Below, piece by piece: positions 1 to 9,065 of a DNA stretch of 64,000 nt. The stretch comes from Galbitalea sp036271795. Its GTDB lineage: Bacteria > Actinomycetota > Actinomycetes > Actinomycetales > Microbacteriaceae. The DNA lies in assembly GCA_036271795.1 (NCBI GenBank), contig DATAZY010000011.1, positions 1-64,000 of the forward strand, read 5' to 3'. Within the stretch, counting starts at the first letter, position 1; each line of letters starts with the position of its first letter. Below the pieces are notes generated by a model. That model saw only the letters and a program-made list of their open reading frames with translations, had not been told where the DNA came from and did no database searches. The position numbers were made by a program, and so were the translations under genes.

Positions 1-3000
1 TACGGTGGCGGTGGCGGTGGCGCCAACGCGAACGACACGGCTGGTGGTGGCGGTGGCGGGTCGAGCTATTACTCTCCCGCGAATCTCTCCGGCTCGTTCC
101 TGGGCACCGGCCACTACGGCAACGGCACCGTAACCATCACGCACGCCGCGACAAAGATCGTGCTGAGCCAGTCTCCAACGACGGACATCGTCTACGGTAC
201 GACGCGCACGATTACAGCGACGGTCGAGGACAGTGGCGGAAATGTCGTCTCGACGGGACCGGATTCGACGCCGTCCATCGTCTTCGCGCAGGTCAGCGGA
301 ACCGGAAACGTAACCGGGCTTGGGACTGTGATCGCGGTCGCGGGTCTGGCAACGCTCACGGTTACCGGGGGCAAGCCGGGGCCCGTGGGCGTAACAGCTG
401 CCTCCACATCATTCACCTCCGCTGCACTCTCCCTGACCGTCGACAAAGCTGACCAGACGATCACGTTCCCGCAACCGGTAACCTCGGGCGTCTACGGCAC
501 GTCGTTCACCGCATCACCCACTTCAACCTGGGCTGCACAAGTGACGCTGGTCGCAACGGGCGGATGCTCTGCCGTTGCCGCGGCGGCCGCCTTCACAGTC
601 ACCATGACAAGCGGGACGACAGCTTGCACGCTCACCGCCTCGCAGGCCGGCGACGCCAACCACAATGCGGCATCGGATGTCGTTGACACGGTCACCGCCG
701 CGAAGGCGGCGCAAACCGCGCTGACGCTCGGCGGCGCAGGCTCGGGTGTGTACGGCTCCACTTACACGCTTCTCGTTGGTGGCGGATCCGGGACGGGTGA
801 CACGACCTACAGCCGCGTCGGGAGTGCATGCTCTCTCGGTTCATCGACGGCCACGAGCACCGAGGCGACGATGGTGACGGGATCCGGGAGTTGCACGCTG
901 ACCGCAACAAAGGCGGGGGACTCGAACTATTTGGCCACATCCATCGGCCACTCGATCATCGCGCTGCCTGCGGGGCTGGCAGTGAATGCCACGTCTGTGA
1001 CAAAGACTTACGGAGACGCCGATCCGACGCTGACCTGGAACCTCAGCGGATTCGTCACCGGAGATACTCCCTCGAACTCCGGCATCTCCGGGAGCGCTGT
1101 CTGTAGCAGAAGAACGGGCGAGAGCGTCGGGTCATTCACGATCGGATGCGTGCCAGGGACACTCGCCGCGCCGAACTACTCGTTTACCGCGGGAACGTCC
1201 GGAAGCCTTCAGATCACTACAGCAGACCTCGTGATTACGGCGTCGGATGCATCGATGACCTACGGTGATTCCAGCCCGGCGATCACTCCGGCCTATGCCG
1301 GACTCGAAAACGGCGATTCTGCCCCAGCGACGCCGCCGACCTGTTCCGCGGCCGTCGGTCCCGGAACCGACGCCGGGTTGTATCCCTCCATCTGCAGCGG
1401 CGCGGTCGATGGCAATTACGCGATCAGTTACGTTCCGGGCATCGTGACCGTCGGGATCGCCGATCAGGCGATCGACTTCGACCAGCCCGCCGAACCGGCC
1501 GATTTCGACTCGACCTTTACCGTCGGACCAACGTCGACTTCGGGGCTCGCGGTCGATGTATCGGCCTTTGGCGGTTGCACTGCTGTTTTCACCGACCCCG
1601 ACTGGACCATCACCATGACCAGCGGAACCGACGATTGCGTGCTCCTGGCAACGCAGGACGGAAACCTCGATTACAACCCAGCGACGAGCGTCCAGCAGGT
1701 CGTGTCGGCAGACAAGATTTTCCAGCCGGACCTCGCGATCAACGGTCCGACTGATCTCACTTACGGCGACACGGCCGTGTACACGGCGAGCGGCGAATCC
1801 GGAACAGGAGGCTGGACCTTTGACCTCGGTGGCGATCCCGTGTGCAGCATCGACTCAACCACCGCGACGACGGTGACCGTCCGAATGACGGCGGGCGTCG
1901 GCACTTGCGATGTCGAGGCGCTTTCGGCGGCGGACAGCGACTACTACGGGGGGTCTATCGGCACCGCGGTGACGGCGGACCCCCGAGTTCTCGACGTCGA
2001 TGGCACGACCCAGTCGAAGGTCTACGGCGCAACAGATCCAGCCCTCGGCTATACCCTGAGCGGATTCCTGCCTGGTGATGACTCGAGCCAGGTGACGGGC
2101 GCCGCAGATTGCCAGCGGACATCCGGCGAGTCGGTCGGAGACTATGCGGTCACCTGTGCTCCCGGCAACCTCAGCGCGAGCAACTACTCGTTCGAGACCG
2201 GTGCGACAGGAACACTCTCGGTGATCCCGGCCGCGCTCAATATCACCGCCTCGGATGCGCAGCTCCACTTCGGTGACTCGACTCCCAGCATCGTGCCCAC
2301 GTACTCCGGTCTCGAGAACGGTGATTCGGCGCCATCCACGCCGCCGAGCTGCGCGACCGCGGTCACCTCAACTGATGTACCGGGAACCTACTCATCCGAG
2401 TGTTCCGGTGCCGCAGACGGCAACTACACGATCGGCTACACGGACGGCGTTGTGACAGTCCTGAAGGCGCTGCAGACCATCGCGTTCCCGGCTCCCGTGA
2501 CCACGGGCGTATTCGGAACGAGTTTCCTCGTCGATCCAACGACCTCGTCGACACTCGCCGTCTCGCTCGCCGCCACGGGCGGATGCTCCGCGATGGCGGG
2601 GCCGTCGGGGTGGACGGTCGCGATGACGAGCGGATCGACGGACTGCGTGCTCTCCGCGACCCAGGCCGGCGACTCCAACTGGGAGCCAGCAGCTGACGCC
2701 GCTCAGACCATAGACGCTGTCCGCGCAGCGCAGGGAGCCGTCGTGCTCGTTGTGCCTGGCGGAGCGGTGTACGGCTCGACGATCACGGTGCTCGTCAGCG
2801 GGGGGTCTGGTAGCGGGTCGATCGCCGTGAGTGCCAGTGGGGGATGCGCCCTGACCAGTGTTGATTCGCTCACCTTCACCTCGGCAACATCGTGCACGGT
2901 AACCGGGGCCAGGATGGCCGACGAAGACTATGCCGTCGCGGCTGCCTCGTCGACGATTTCTGTCGCGCCGGCGACGCTGCTGGTGAACGCGGCCGACGCG

Positions 3001-3396
3001 ACGAAGACTGCGGGCGATCTCGATCCGGCATTCACCGCCACCGAGAGCGGATACGTCCTCGGAGACAACGACACGCTGGTGACCGGAACCGCTGATTGCA
3101 CGCGTGCGAGTGGGGAATCGGCGGGCAGCTACGCCATCACTTGTGCACCGGGAACGCTCGCGGCACCCAACTATGTGTTCGCGAGTGGCACCAGCGGTGC
3201 GCTCACGATTTCGAGTGCCGACGCAGGGTCGAAGCCATCCTCGACGACGAAGACGTACAAGCCGTCCGGATCTGCACAGACTGACGGGGCATCGTTCTCG
3301 CTCACCTCGGTGATCCTGCCGTTTGGGCTGCTCCTGCTGCTCATCATTCTGGTGGGCGGCGGAATCTTCCTGGTGCGGCGCCGGCGCCGCGCCTAG
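1..3396 (+). CDS. MBG-repeat, glycine-rich cell-surface protein (5' end missing)
   Basis: The reading frame is open from base 1, so the start lies before the window; 1131 residues are visible. It opens with a glycine-run segment followed by SSYYSP and GNGTVTIT, the pattern of bacterial glycine-rich surface domains. The rest is a string of Ig-like modules. MBG-type repeats (TYGD..P, then SGF/GLENGD, then APNYSF) lie at about 976-1230, 1231-1450, 1985-2230, 2240-2460 and 2970-3220. Between them are modules starting QTITFPQPVTSGVYGTSF. The C-terminus is a Ser/Thr-rich linker, one hydrophobic helix (about residues 1100-1123) and RRRRRA, so the protein is membrane-anchored with a large extracytoplasmic part. 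No LPXTG motif is seen. Likely an adhesin or structural wall protein; the function is inferred from architecture only. Confidence 0.85.
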   Translation, partial: YGGGGGGANANDTAGGGGGGSSYYSPANLSGSFLGTGHYGNGTVTITHAATKIVLSQSPTTDIVYGTTRTITATVEDSGGNVVSTGPDSTPSIVFAQVSGTGNVTGLGTVIAVAGLATLTVTGGKPGPVGVTAASTSFTSAALSLTVDKADQTITFPQPVTSGVYGTSFTASPTSTWAAQVTLVATGGCSAVAAAAAFTVTMTSGTTACTLTASQAGDANHNAASDVVDTVTAAKAAQTALTLGGAGSGVYGSTYTLLVGGGSGTGDTTYSRVGSACSLGSSTATSTEATMVTGSGSCTLTATKAGDSNYLATSIGHSIIALPAGLAVNATSVTKTYGDADPTLTWNLSGFVTGDTPSNSGISGSAVCSRRTGESVGSFTIGCVPGTLAAPNYSFTAGTSGSLQITTADLVITASDASMTYGDSSPAITPAYAGLENGDSAPATPPTCSAAVGPGTDAGLYPSICSGAVDGNYAISYVPGIVTVGIADQAIDFDQPAEPADFDSTFTVGPTSTSGLAVDVSAFGGCTAVFTDPDWTITMTSGTDDCVLLATQDGNLDYNPATSVQQVVSADKIFQPDLAINGPTDLTYGDTAVYTASGESGTGGWTFDLGGDPVCSIDSTTATTVTVRMTAGVGTCDVEALSAADSDYYGGSIGTAVTADPRVLDVDGTTQSKVYGATDPALGYTLSGFLPGDDSSQVTGAADCQRTSGESVGDYAVTCAPGNLSASNYSFETGATGTLSVIPAALNITASDAQLHFGDSTPSIVPTYSGLENGDSAPSTPPSCATAVTSTDVPGTYSSECSGAADGNYTIGYTDGVVTVLKALQTIAFPAPVTTGVFGTSFLVDPTTSSTLAVSLAATGGCSAMAGPSGWTVAMTSGSTDCVLSATQAGDSNWEPAADAAQTIDAVRAAQGAVVLVVPGGAVYGSTITVLVSGGSGSGSIAVSASGGCALTSVDSLTFTSATSCTVTGARMADEDYAVAAASSTISVAPATLLVNAADATKTAGDLDPAFTATESGYVLGDNDTLVTGTADCTRASGESAGSYAITCAPGTLAAPNYVFASGTSGALTISSADAGSKPSSTTKTYKPSGSAQTDGASFSLTSVILPFGLLLLLIILVGGGIFLVRRRRRA

Positions 3397-3407
3397 GTAG
3401 CTACTGG

Positions 3408-3698
3408 CTAGCGGCGGACACGTGACGGTCCGCGTGAACGGGTCGAGCTGAGATCCTCTCGTGCGATGAGTTCGCGCAGTTCGCGCCAGGCCAGGCGCCG
3501 GGAGGCAACCTGAAGTCCAAAGCTCGTAGAGAACAGGATGCAGATCAGGGCGGCGACCGCAGAGACGAGCGCGGAGCTCGCCCCGAACCCCATGAGCGTC
3601 GCGAAGGCGAGCCAGCAGATGATCCAGAGAAGGAACGCAATTTGGCCCGCGACCCGGAGGTATCGCGCTCGAGCGAAACCGTCGAACCTCCTGGTCAT
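3408..3698 (-). CDS. small two-helix membrane protein, unknown function
   Basis: A 96-residue protein with two hydrophobic helices (about residues 17-38 and 42-63) and basic ends (MTRRF at the N-terminus, SRVRR at the C-terminus). It converges on the large surface protein with only 11 bases between the stops and is divergent from ahcY. I do not recognise a family. The positive-inside pattern suggests both ends are cytoplasmic. Coding status rests on the clean membrane topology and the snug fit between neighbours. Confidence 0.65.
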   Translation of the reverse strand: MTRRFDGFARARYLRVAGQIAFLLWIICWLAFATLMGFGASSALVSAVAALICILFSTSFGLQVASRRLAWRELRELIAREDLSSTRSRGPSRVRR

Positions 3699-3769
3699 GC
3701 CGCCAGTGTAATCGGCTGCGCCTCGTCGGCCTTGGGAAGGTTCCGCATTTCACCTGCAAGAATGGACGC

Positions 3770-5224
3770 ATGACTGCCACGACTTCACTGCCCTACCGTG
3801 TTGCCAATATCGAGCTCGCGGAGGCAGGTCGCCACCAGCTCCGACTTGCCGAACAGGAGATGCCGGGACTCATGGCACTTCGTGAAGAATTCGGCGCCGC
3901 GCAGCCGCTGGCCGGGGCTCGTATCGCCGGGTCGCTTCACATGACAGTGCAGACCGCCGTCCTCATCGAAACCCTGGTTGCTCTTGGCGCCCAGGTGCGC
4001 TGGGCCAGCTGCAACATCTTCTCGACTCAGGATGAGGCTGCCGCAGCGGTTGCGGTCGGACCGACCGGGACCGCCGACGCGCCAGCGGGCGTGCCGGTCT
4101 TCGCCTGGAAGGGTGAAACGCTCGAAGAGTACTGGTGGTGCACAGAGCAGATCTTCGACTGGAGCTCGGAAGGGGCATCCGGGCCCAACCTGATCCTCGA
4201 CGACGGCGGAGACGCGACGATGCTCGTGCACAAGGGCCGCGAGTTCGAGCTCGCGAAGGCCGTGCCGGCGACGGCCAAGGATGCGAGCCACGAGTGGGGC
4301 GTCATTCTCGATGTGCTGCGTCGCTCTCTCGATGCCAGCCCGGATCGCTGGACGAAAATTGCCGCCGATATCCAGGGCGTAACGGAAGAGACGACGACGG
4401 GCGTGCACCGCCTCTACGAACTGGCGAAGACCGGGGAGCTGCTGTTCCCGGCCATCAACGTCAACGACTCCGTCACCAAGTCGAAGTTCGACAACAAGTA
4501 CGGCATCCGCCACTCCCTGCCGGACGGGCTCAACCGCGCGACCGATGTGCTCATCGGCGGCAAGGTCATTTTCGTCGCGGGCTACGGGGATGTCGGAAAA
4601 GGCGCGGCCGAGGCCATGCGAGGCCAGGGCGGACGGGTAATTGTCAGCGAGATCGACCCGATCTGCGCACTGCAGGCCGCGATGGATGGCTTTCAGGTCA
4701 CGACCATCGAGAGCGTCCTCGGCGAGGTCGACATCTTCGTCACCTGCACGGGCAACGAGAATGTCATCACGGTCGAGCACATGCTTGGGATGAAGCACCT
4801 CGCGATCGTCTCCAATGTCGGCCACTTCGACAACGAGATCGATATTGCGGGTCTCGAGAAGTTGGCCGGCGCCGAGAAGATCGAGATCAAACCGCAGGTT
4901 CACGAATGGCGCCTGCCCGATGGGCGCAGCATCCTTGTCCTCTCAGAGGGAAGGCTGATGAACCTCGGAAACGCGACCGGACATCCGTCGTTCGTGATGA
5001 GCAACTCGTTCACCAACCAGGTGCTGGCCCAGCTCGAGTTGTGGACGAACCTCGGGGAGTATCCGGTTGGAGTGTACGTGCTGCCCAAGCGACTCGACGA
5101 GAAGGTTGCGCGCCTCCACCTCGACGCCCTGGGTGTCGAGCTGACGACGTTGACGCCCGTCCAGGCGGCCTACATCGGTGTCGACGTGGACGGCCCCTAC
5201 AAGGTGGACCACTACCGCTACTAG
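3770..5224 (+). CDS. ahcY: adenosylhomocysteinase (S-adenosyl-L-homocysteine hydrolase)
   Basis: A 484-residue cytoplasmic NAD-dependent enzyme. It splits S-adenosylhomocysteine into adenosine and homocysteine, relieving product inhibition of methyltransferases and feeding the methionine cycle. Family landmarks are clear: the SLHMTVQTAVLIETL segment near the N-terminus, NVNDSVTKSKFDNKYG (active-site Lys/Asp region), the NAD-binding glycine loop GYGDVGKG, and the C-terminal LDEKVARLHL...YKVDHYRY that closes the neighbouring NAD site. Full family length. It is followed after 17 bases by the stop of a convergent RDD gene. In M. tuberculosis the same gene (sahH, Rv3248c) flanks mtrA, consistent with the synteny here. 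Confidence 0.98.
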   Translation: MTATTSLPYRVANIELAEAGRHQLRLAEQEMPGLMALREEFGAAQPLAGARIAGSLHMTVQTAVLIETLVALGAQVRWASCNIFSTQDEAAAAVAVGPTGTADAPAGVPVFAWKGETLEEYWWCTEQIFDWSSEGASGPNLILDDGGDATMLVHKGREFELAKAVPATAKDASHEWGVILDVLRRSLDASPDRWTKIAADIQGVTEETTTGVHRLYELAKTGELLFPAINVNDSVTKSKFDNKYGIRHSLPDGLNRATDVLIGGKVIFVAGYGDVGKGAAEAMRGQGGRVIVSEIDPICALQAAMDGFQVTTIESVLGEVDIFVTCTGNENVITVEHMLGMKHLAIVSNVGHFDNEIDIAGLEKLAGAEKIEIKPQVHEWRLPDGRSILVLSEGRLMNLGNATGHPSFVMSNSFTNQVLAQLELWTNLGEYPVGVYVLPKRLDEKVARLHLDALGVELTTLTPVQAAYIGVDVDGPYKVDHYRY

Positions 5225-5241
5225 CTAAAAAGGAGCGCCGT

Positions 5242-6105
5242 TTAGTCGCGGGCGGGAAATCCAGGCGGTACCCAGGTGAGGGCTGCCTGAAGGTGGGCGA
5301 GTTCCTGGCGCTCCCGCGTATGCGTGGCCAGTTCGCGTTCGCGCCGGACCGCGACGACGCCGGCAATAAAGAGTTCCGGATCAACCGGGGGGATGGGCGA
5401 CACCCACTCGCTGAGCTCCGCGGCGAGAGAGGCCGCGTGCGCCGTCCGCGTTGTTGGCGTGAGCTGTCCGGCCTGTCGAAGGAAGCGAGTACTTCGCAGC
5501 GCTAGCCGGAGCGGGATGCGGGCGACGTCGGCGGTCATCGCCCAGCCGCTCAATTGCTCCGGGACCCCGAACACCGGCTCGACGACTTTTGCGACGCGCT
5601 CGTACTGGCTGTAGGTCCCCGCGAGGTAGTCGCCCAGACGTTTCGATCTGCCGTTGAGAAGCCCGGTAATGGCCGCTATGCCTCCGATCGGAACAATCTC
5701 GATGAGCCCGACGAGGCTCCGGATGAAGGCATGCCTAAATCCGATTGCGCCGCCGTCGTCCCGGACAATGCGCGCGCCAACGGCGAGACGCCCCAGCGAC
5801 TTTCCCTTGCTCAGCAACTCGACGGCAGTGGGAATCACGATCAGGACGAGCACGATGGTGGCCGAAACGGCGGCGGCCTGCACTGCGCTGTCCTGGCCGA
5901 TTTCGCTCGCTCCGAGCGGGAGCTCCACCGCAAAAAGGAGAAACAGGAATCCCCCGACAACATAGACCAGCCAGTCGATGATCGCGCCGGCGCCCGCGAG
6001 TGCGTAGCCGGTCGGGTGCAGGTCGAGTGCCACCGCTTCGCCCGTCATGACGACGTCTTCCGGTTCCTCGAAGTAGTAGTTGTGCGCGGGTTCGGCGACA
6101 GCCAT
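5242..6105 (-). CDS. RDD-domain membrane protein
   Basis: A 287-residue protein beginning MAVAEPAHNYYFEEPED. The first helix region (AGAIIDWLVYVVGGFLFLLF) carries the RDD-type Asp-Trp. Two more hydrophobic stretches follow (about residues 80-105 and 155-180), with LSKGKSLGRLAVGARIVRDDG between them, typical of RDD proteins. The usual first Arg of the RDD motif seems absent (GYALAGAGAIID). The C-terminal third is soluble. A longer frame exists upstream, but it would run into the divergent SpoIIM gene, so the ATG at 6105 is preferred. RDD genes sit next to spoIIM/DUF58/moxR clusters in many actinobacteria. Transport function is unproven. Confidence 0.85.
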   Translation of the reverse strand: MAVAEPAHNYYFEEPEDVVMTGEAVALDLHPTGYALAGAGAIIDWLVYVVGGFLFLLFAVELPLGASEIGQDSAVQAAAVSATIVLVLIVIPTAVELLSKGKSLGRLAVGARIVRDDGGAIGFRHAFIRSLVGLIEIVPIGGIAAITGLLNGRSKRLGDYLAGTYSQYERVAKVVEPVFGVPEQLSGWAMTADVARIPLRLALRSTRFLRQAGQLTPTTRTAHAASLAAELSEWVSPIPPVDPELFIAGVVAVRRERELATHTRERQELAHLQAALTWVPPGFPARD

Positions 6106-6121
6106 GCCATCATTTAAGCAG

Positions 6122-7117
6122 ATGGATCTCGACGCCCTTGCCGCCGCCCGACGCGATGAATGGGACCGGCTTGCCTCGCTGGGGTCGAAGTCGCGGTTCA
6201 CTGGGCCAGAGGCGGATGAATTGATCGCCGCGTACCAGTCCGGCGCGGCGGATCATTCGGTAATCCGGAGCACCGTCGGGGAGTCCGCGCACGGCGACCG
6301 GCTGTCACTCTCGCTCAGCCGTGCCAGGCGCAGCTTCACCGGTGTGCCGACCAACCTGCTTCAGCGACTGAGCAGATTTTTTCTCTTCGACCTGCCCGCG
6401 GCCCTGTATCGGGTTCGCTGGCTGACGCTGGCGATCGCGGCGAGCTGTCTTGCCGTTGCACTCGTCGTGGGGCTTTGGTTGAACGCCAACCCGCAGTACC
6501 TCCTGCACCTCGGGACGGCCGCACAACTCAAGGCCTACGCCAACCAGGAATTCGTGGGCTACTACTCTGCGCATCCTGACGCCGCTTTTGCCGGCCAGGT
6601 CTGGACAAACAATGCGACCCTTGCGGCCGAGACGATCGCGACCGGCATCACGGGCATCGGTCCCATTTACTTGCTGTTCGATAACGCAAGACAGATCGGG
6701 CAGGCCGGGGCGATCGTGTCGCAGTACGGTCGGGCCGACCACTTCTGGCTCTACATCGCGCCACACGGCCAGCTCGAGCTCTACAGCATCTTCGTGTCGG
6801 GGGCTGCCGGCCTGATGCTGTTCTGGACCTGGGTTGCCCCAGGTCGGCGCACTCGCCAGCAAGCGCTCTTCCAGGAGGGACGAGCGATGTTCACCATTGT
6901 CATCGGTCTCATCATTTCGCTCGCAATGTCCGGGACGATCGAGGGGTTTGTCACGCGTCAGCCGTGGCCGTGGCCGCTCAAGATCGGGATCGGAACCGTC
7001 GCGCTTGCGATCTTCGTCGTCTACCAGTGGGTGGTCGGGCGGGCAGCGGTCCGCGCGGGGTACACGGGTGACCTCGACGAGTTCGAGGGGGGCGCCGCTC
7101 AGCTCGTTGCCGGTTAG
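6122..7117 (+). CDS. stage II sporulation protein M (SpoIIM/DUF95) family membrane protein
   Basis: A 331-residue membrane protein. The start MDLDALAAARRDEWDRL is the usual family N-terminus, so I use the ATG at 6122 rather than the upstream one at 6080. Hydrophobic segments lie at about residues 100-125, 180-205, 222-245, 258-280 and 290-310. The conserved HGQLELYSIFVSGAAGL loop, which resembles the family's PHGxxE signature, lies near residue 220. Its start is only 16 bases from the divergent RDD start. In non-sporulating actinobacteria the family is found with RDD, MoxR and DUF58 genes, as here, and its role is unknown. Confidence 0.88.
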   Translation: MDLDALAAARRDEWDRLASLGSKSRFTGPEADELIAAYQSGAADHSVIRSTVGESAHGDRLSLSLSRARRSFTGVPTNLLQRLSRFFLFDLPAALYRVRWLTLAIAASCLAVALVVGLWLNANPQYLLHLGTAAQLKAYANQEFVGYYSAHPDAAFAGQVWTNNATLAAETIATGITGIGPIYLLFDNARQIGQAGAIVSQYGRADHFWLYIAPHGQLELYSIFVSGAAGLMLFWTWVAPGRRTRQQALFQEGRAMFTIVIGLIISLAMSGTIEGFVTRQPWPWPLKIGIGTVALAIFVVYQWVVGRAAVRAGYTGDLDEFEGGAAQLVAG

Positions 7118-7638
7118 CCGGGCCCCCGCTTCGACCGGGAGTGTTCCGGATGCTCCGCGAACATCAACGAAATCGGTTCCCCATCCAGGTCCGCGGGGCG
7201 ATCTCGGTACTCCTCGAACAGTGCCATGAACCGCGCCGACAACTCCTCGCGATTCGCGGCGTTCAGTTTGACGCCGAGCCGCGTGATCAGCAGTTCATCC
7301 GGAGCCAGTCCCTCGATCTCCTGAAGGAAGGTTTCGACCAGCATCGGCCCGAGATCGTCAACGCCTGAGTTCCAGCTTCGCCTGGTCGCACGATACGGGA
7401 TCTCCTTCGCCCCACGCGGACCCGACCGTGGTTCCTCGGCGGCGAGAAAGCCGGTTGCGACCAGGGACCGCACGTGATGCAGCAGCGTGCCGGGGTTCAG
7501 GTCGAGCTCGTCGGCGAGCTCCTGGTTCGTTCTCGACTCGTGCAGGCACAGACGCAGGATGCGCAGCCGCAGCGGCGATGCGAGCGCACGAGCGCGCTGC
7601 TGCTGCTCTGCTTCGTCGGCGTCGTCCCACGCACCCAT
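7114..7638 (-). CDS. winged-helix (ArsR-like) transcriptional regulator
   Basis: A 174-residue DNA-binding protein starting MGAWDDADEAEQQQRA. The segment ALASPLRLRILRLCL...TNQELADELDLNPGTLLHHVRSLVATGFL is an ArsR/PadR-type winged helix with the recognition helix at NPGTLLHHVRSLV. The C-terminal half looks like a ligand or dimer region. The gene is divergent from the MFS transporter starting at 7704, so it probably controls that exporter. It overlaps the end of the spoIIM-family gene by four bases in convergent orientation. A GTG/ATG further upstream (7683) would place the start inside the promoter of the transporter and is less likely. Confidence 0.87.
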   Translation of the reverse strand: MGAWDDADEAEQQQRARALASPLRLRILRLCLHESRTNQELADELDLNPGTLLHHVRSLVATGFLAAEEPRSGPRGAKEIPYRATRRSWNSGVDDLGPMLVETFLQEIEGLAPDELLITRLGVKLNAANREELSARFMALFEEYRDRPADLDGEPISLMFAEHPEHSRSKRGPG

Positions 7639-7669
7639 GCAGCCAGCATAGGCGTATTCCGTGATGCGA

Positions 7670-7697
7670 TTGACATTTCCCAATCGGATGCCACAAT
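7670..7697 (+). promoter_or_regulatory. probable promoter of the MFS gene (leaderless)
   Basis: TTGACA (7670-7675) matches the -35 consensus and CACAAT (7692-7697) is a plausible -10 with a 16-base spacer. Transcription would start at about 7704, which is the ATG of the MFS gene, so the message may be leaderless. Confidence 0.5.
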
Positions 7698-7703
7698 GGG
7701 GGA

Positions 7704-9014
7704 ATGACCGCCGTAGAACCCGTCCGCCGCAATCGCGGATTCCTGTGGCTCTGGGGCGGGCAAGGCGTCAGCATTTTCGGCGAGCAGTTCACCTCGCTCG
7801 CGGTACCCGTCCTCGCCGTCACGCTCCTGCACGCGGTGGCCTGGCAGATGGGCATCCTGAACGCCGCGGGCACAGCCGCCTTCCTGATCGTCGGCCTCCC
7901 TGCGGGTGCGTGGGTGGATCGCTGGCTCAAGCGCCGCGTCATGGTCACCGCGGACATTGTGCGTACCCTCGCGCTCGCGGCCATTCCCATCCTCTGGTAC
8001 ACGCACCTTCTGGAGATCTGGCAGCTCATCATCATCGTTACCCTCGTCGGCGTCGCGAGCGTGTTCTTTGATGTCGGCTACCAGAGCTACATCCCGCTGC
8101 TGGTCAAGCCGGAACAGGTCGGTCCCGCGAACTCAACCCTTGAGGCGACCGCGCAGGTAGCGCGAATCGGCGGCCCGGCGATCGCCGGCGTCCTGCTGAC
8201 AATCGTTAGCGCGCCGGGACTGATCATCGTCGACTCGCTTTCCTACATCGTGTCGTTCGCCAGCCTGTCCCGTATTAAGGACCATGAGATCGCCGCAGAT
8301 CCGAAACAGCGCCGGCCGCTGTATAAGGAGATTGCCGAGGGTGTGCGTTTCGTCGCGCGCCAGCCGCTCATCCGTAGCATCTCGGGGACCACCGCAACGT
8401 CGAACTTCTTCAGCACCCTCGCGTTCACGCTCTACCCGATTTTCGCGCTGCGCACGCTGGGCATCGGCTCGCTCGGGTTTGGGATCACCCTCTCCGCGGG
8501 CGCCATCGGCGGCCTCCTTGGGGCGACGCTCACGCCGAGAATTGCCCGCTGGATCGGCGGGGGGCGCGTCATCATCGTGTCCGCCTTCGTCAGCGGGATT
8601 GCGTTCCTGCCAGTTCCGCTTGCCGCACTGCTGCACGGGGCGGATGCCGTTCCGCTGCTCGCGGCGGGTGAGTTCCTCAACGGATTCTGCGTACTCGTCT
8701 ACAACATCACCCAGGTGACGCTGCGGCAGCGGCTGTGCCCGCCGCGCCTGCTCGGCCGGATGAATGCATCCATTCGCTGTCTGGTCTGGGGGGTCATGCC
8801 GATCGCCGCGCTCGTGTCGGGCGGCCTCGGCGGTGCCATCGGCGTCCTGCCGACGATGTGGATCGGGTTCGCCGGTGGAATGCTCGCGGGGCTCTGGGTG
8901 CTGTTCTCGCCACTACGGGGCCTCCGCGATCTCCCGACCAGCCTCGATCCGGTCCCGGAAACTGGTGTGGCGAGAGGCTCCGTCGATGAACAGTCCGCGC
9001 CGCGGGCGGAGTAA
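7704..9014 (+). CDS. MFS transporter (drug/siderophore exporter type)
   Basis: A 436-residue protein with the 12-helix layout of the major facilitator superfamily. The first helices include FLWLWGGQGVSIFGEQFT and the loop AGAWVDRWLKRRVM after helix 2 is the MFS motif-A position. The pattern VTADIVRTLAL and SYIPLLVKPEQVGPANSTLE is typical of the EntS/tetracycline-like exporters of actinobacteria. The C-terminus is short and hydrophilic. Substrate unknown. The divergent ArsR-like gene is the likely regulator. No Shine-Dalgarno is obvious, in line with a leaderless transcript. Confidence 0.9.
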   Translation: MTAVEPVRRNRGFLWLWGGQGVSIFGEQFTSLAVPVLAVTLLHAVAWQMGILNAAGTAAFLIVGLPAGAWVDRWLKRRVMVTADIVRTLALAAIPILWYTHLLEIWQLIIIVTLVGVASVFFDVGYQSYIPLLVKPEQVGPANSTLEATAQVARIGGPAIAGVLLTIVSAPGLIIVDSLSYIVSFASLSRIKDHEIAADPKQRRPLYKEIAEGVRFVARQPLIRSISGTTATSNFFSTLAFTLYPIFALRTLGIGSLGFGITLSAGAIGGLLGATLTPRIARWIGGGRVIIVSAFVSGIAFLPVPLAALLHGADAVPLLAAGEFLNGFCVLVYNITQVTLRQRLCPPRLLGRMNASIRCLVWGVMPIAALVSGGLGGAIGVLPTMWIGFAGGMLAGLWVLFSPLRGLRDLPTSLDPVPETGVARGSVDEQSAPRAE

Positions 9015-9027
9015 CGACTCCGCCCGC
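9002..9027. terminator. bidirectional hairpin terminator between MFS and aquaporin
   Basis: Perfect 11-base-pair stem (GCGGGCGGAGT at 9002-9012 with its complement at 9017-9027) and an AACG loop. It includes the MFS stop codon and lies between two convergent genes. There is no long U-tract. Confidence 0.7.
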
Positions 9028-9065
9028 TTCACAGTTTCTCCCGCCACCTTCGAATCGGAACTGGG

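Noticed and set aside
3372..3391. GGCGCC-type palindrome near the end of the surface protein
   Set aside because: It encodes the RRRRR tail of the protein; the codon run explains the symmetry and no terminator structure follows.
2392..3780. A 462-codon frame on the minus strand across the surface-protein 3' end and the ahcY start
   Set aside because: It is very Arg/Gly/Pro-rich with no domain pattern and lies antisense to a clear repeat protein; typical high-GC shadow frame.
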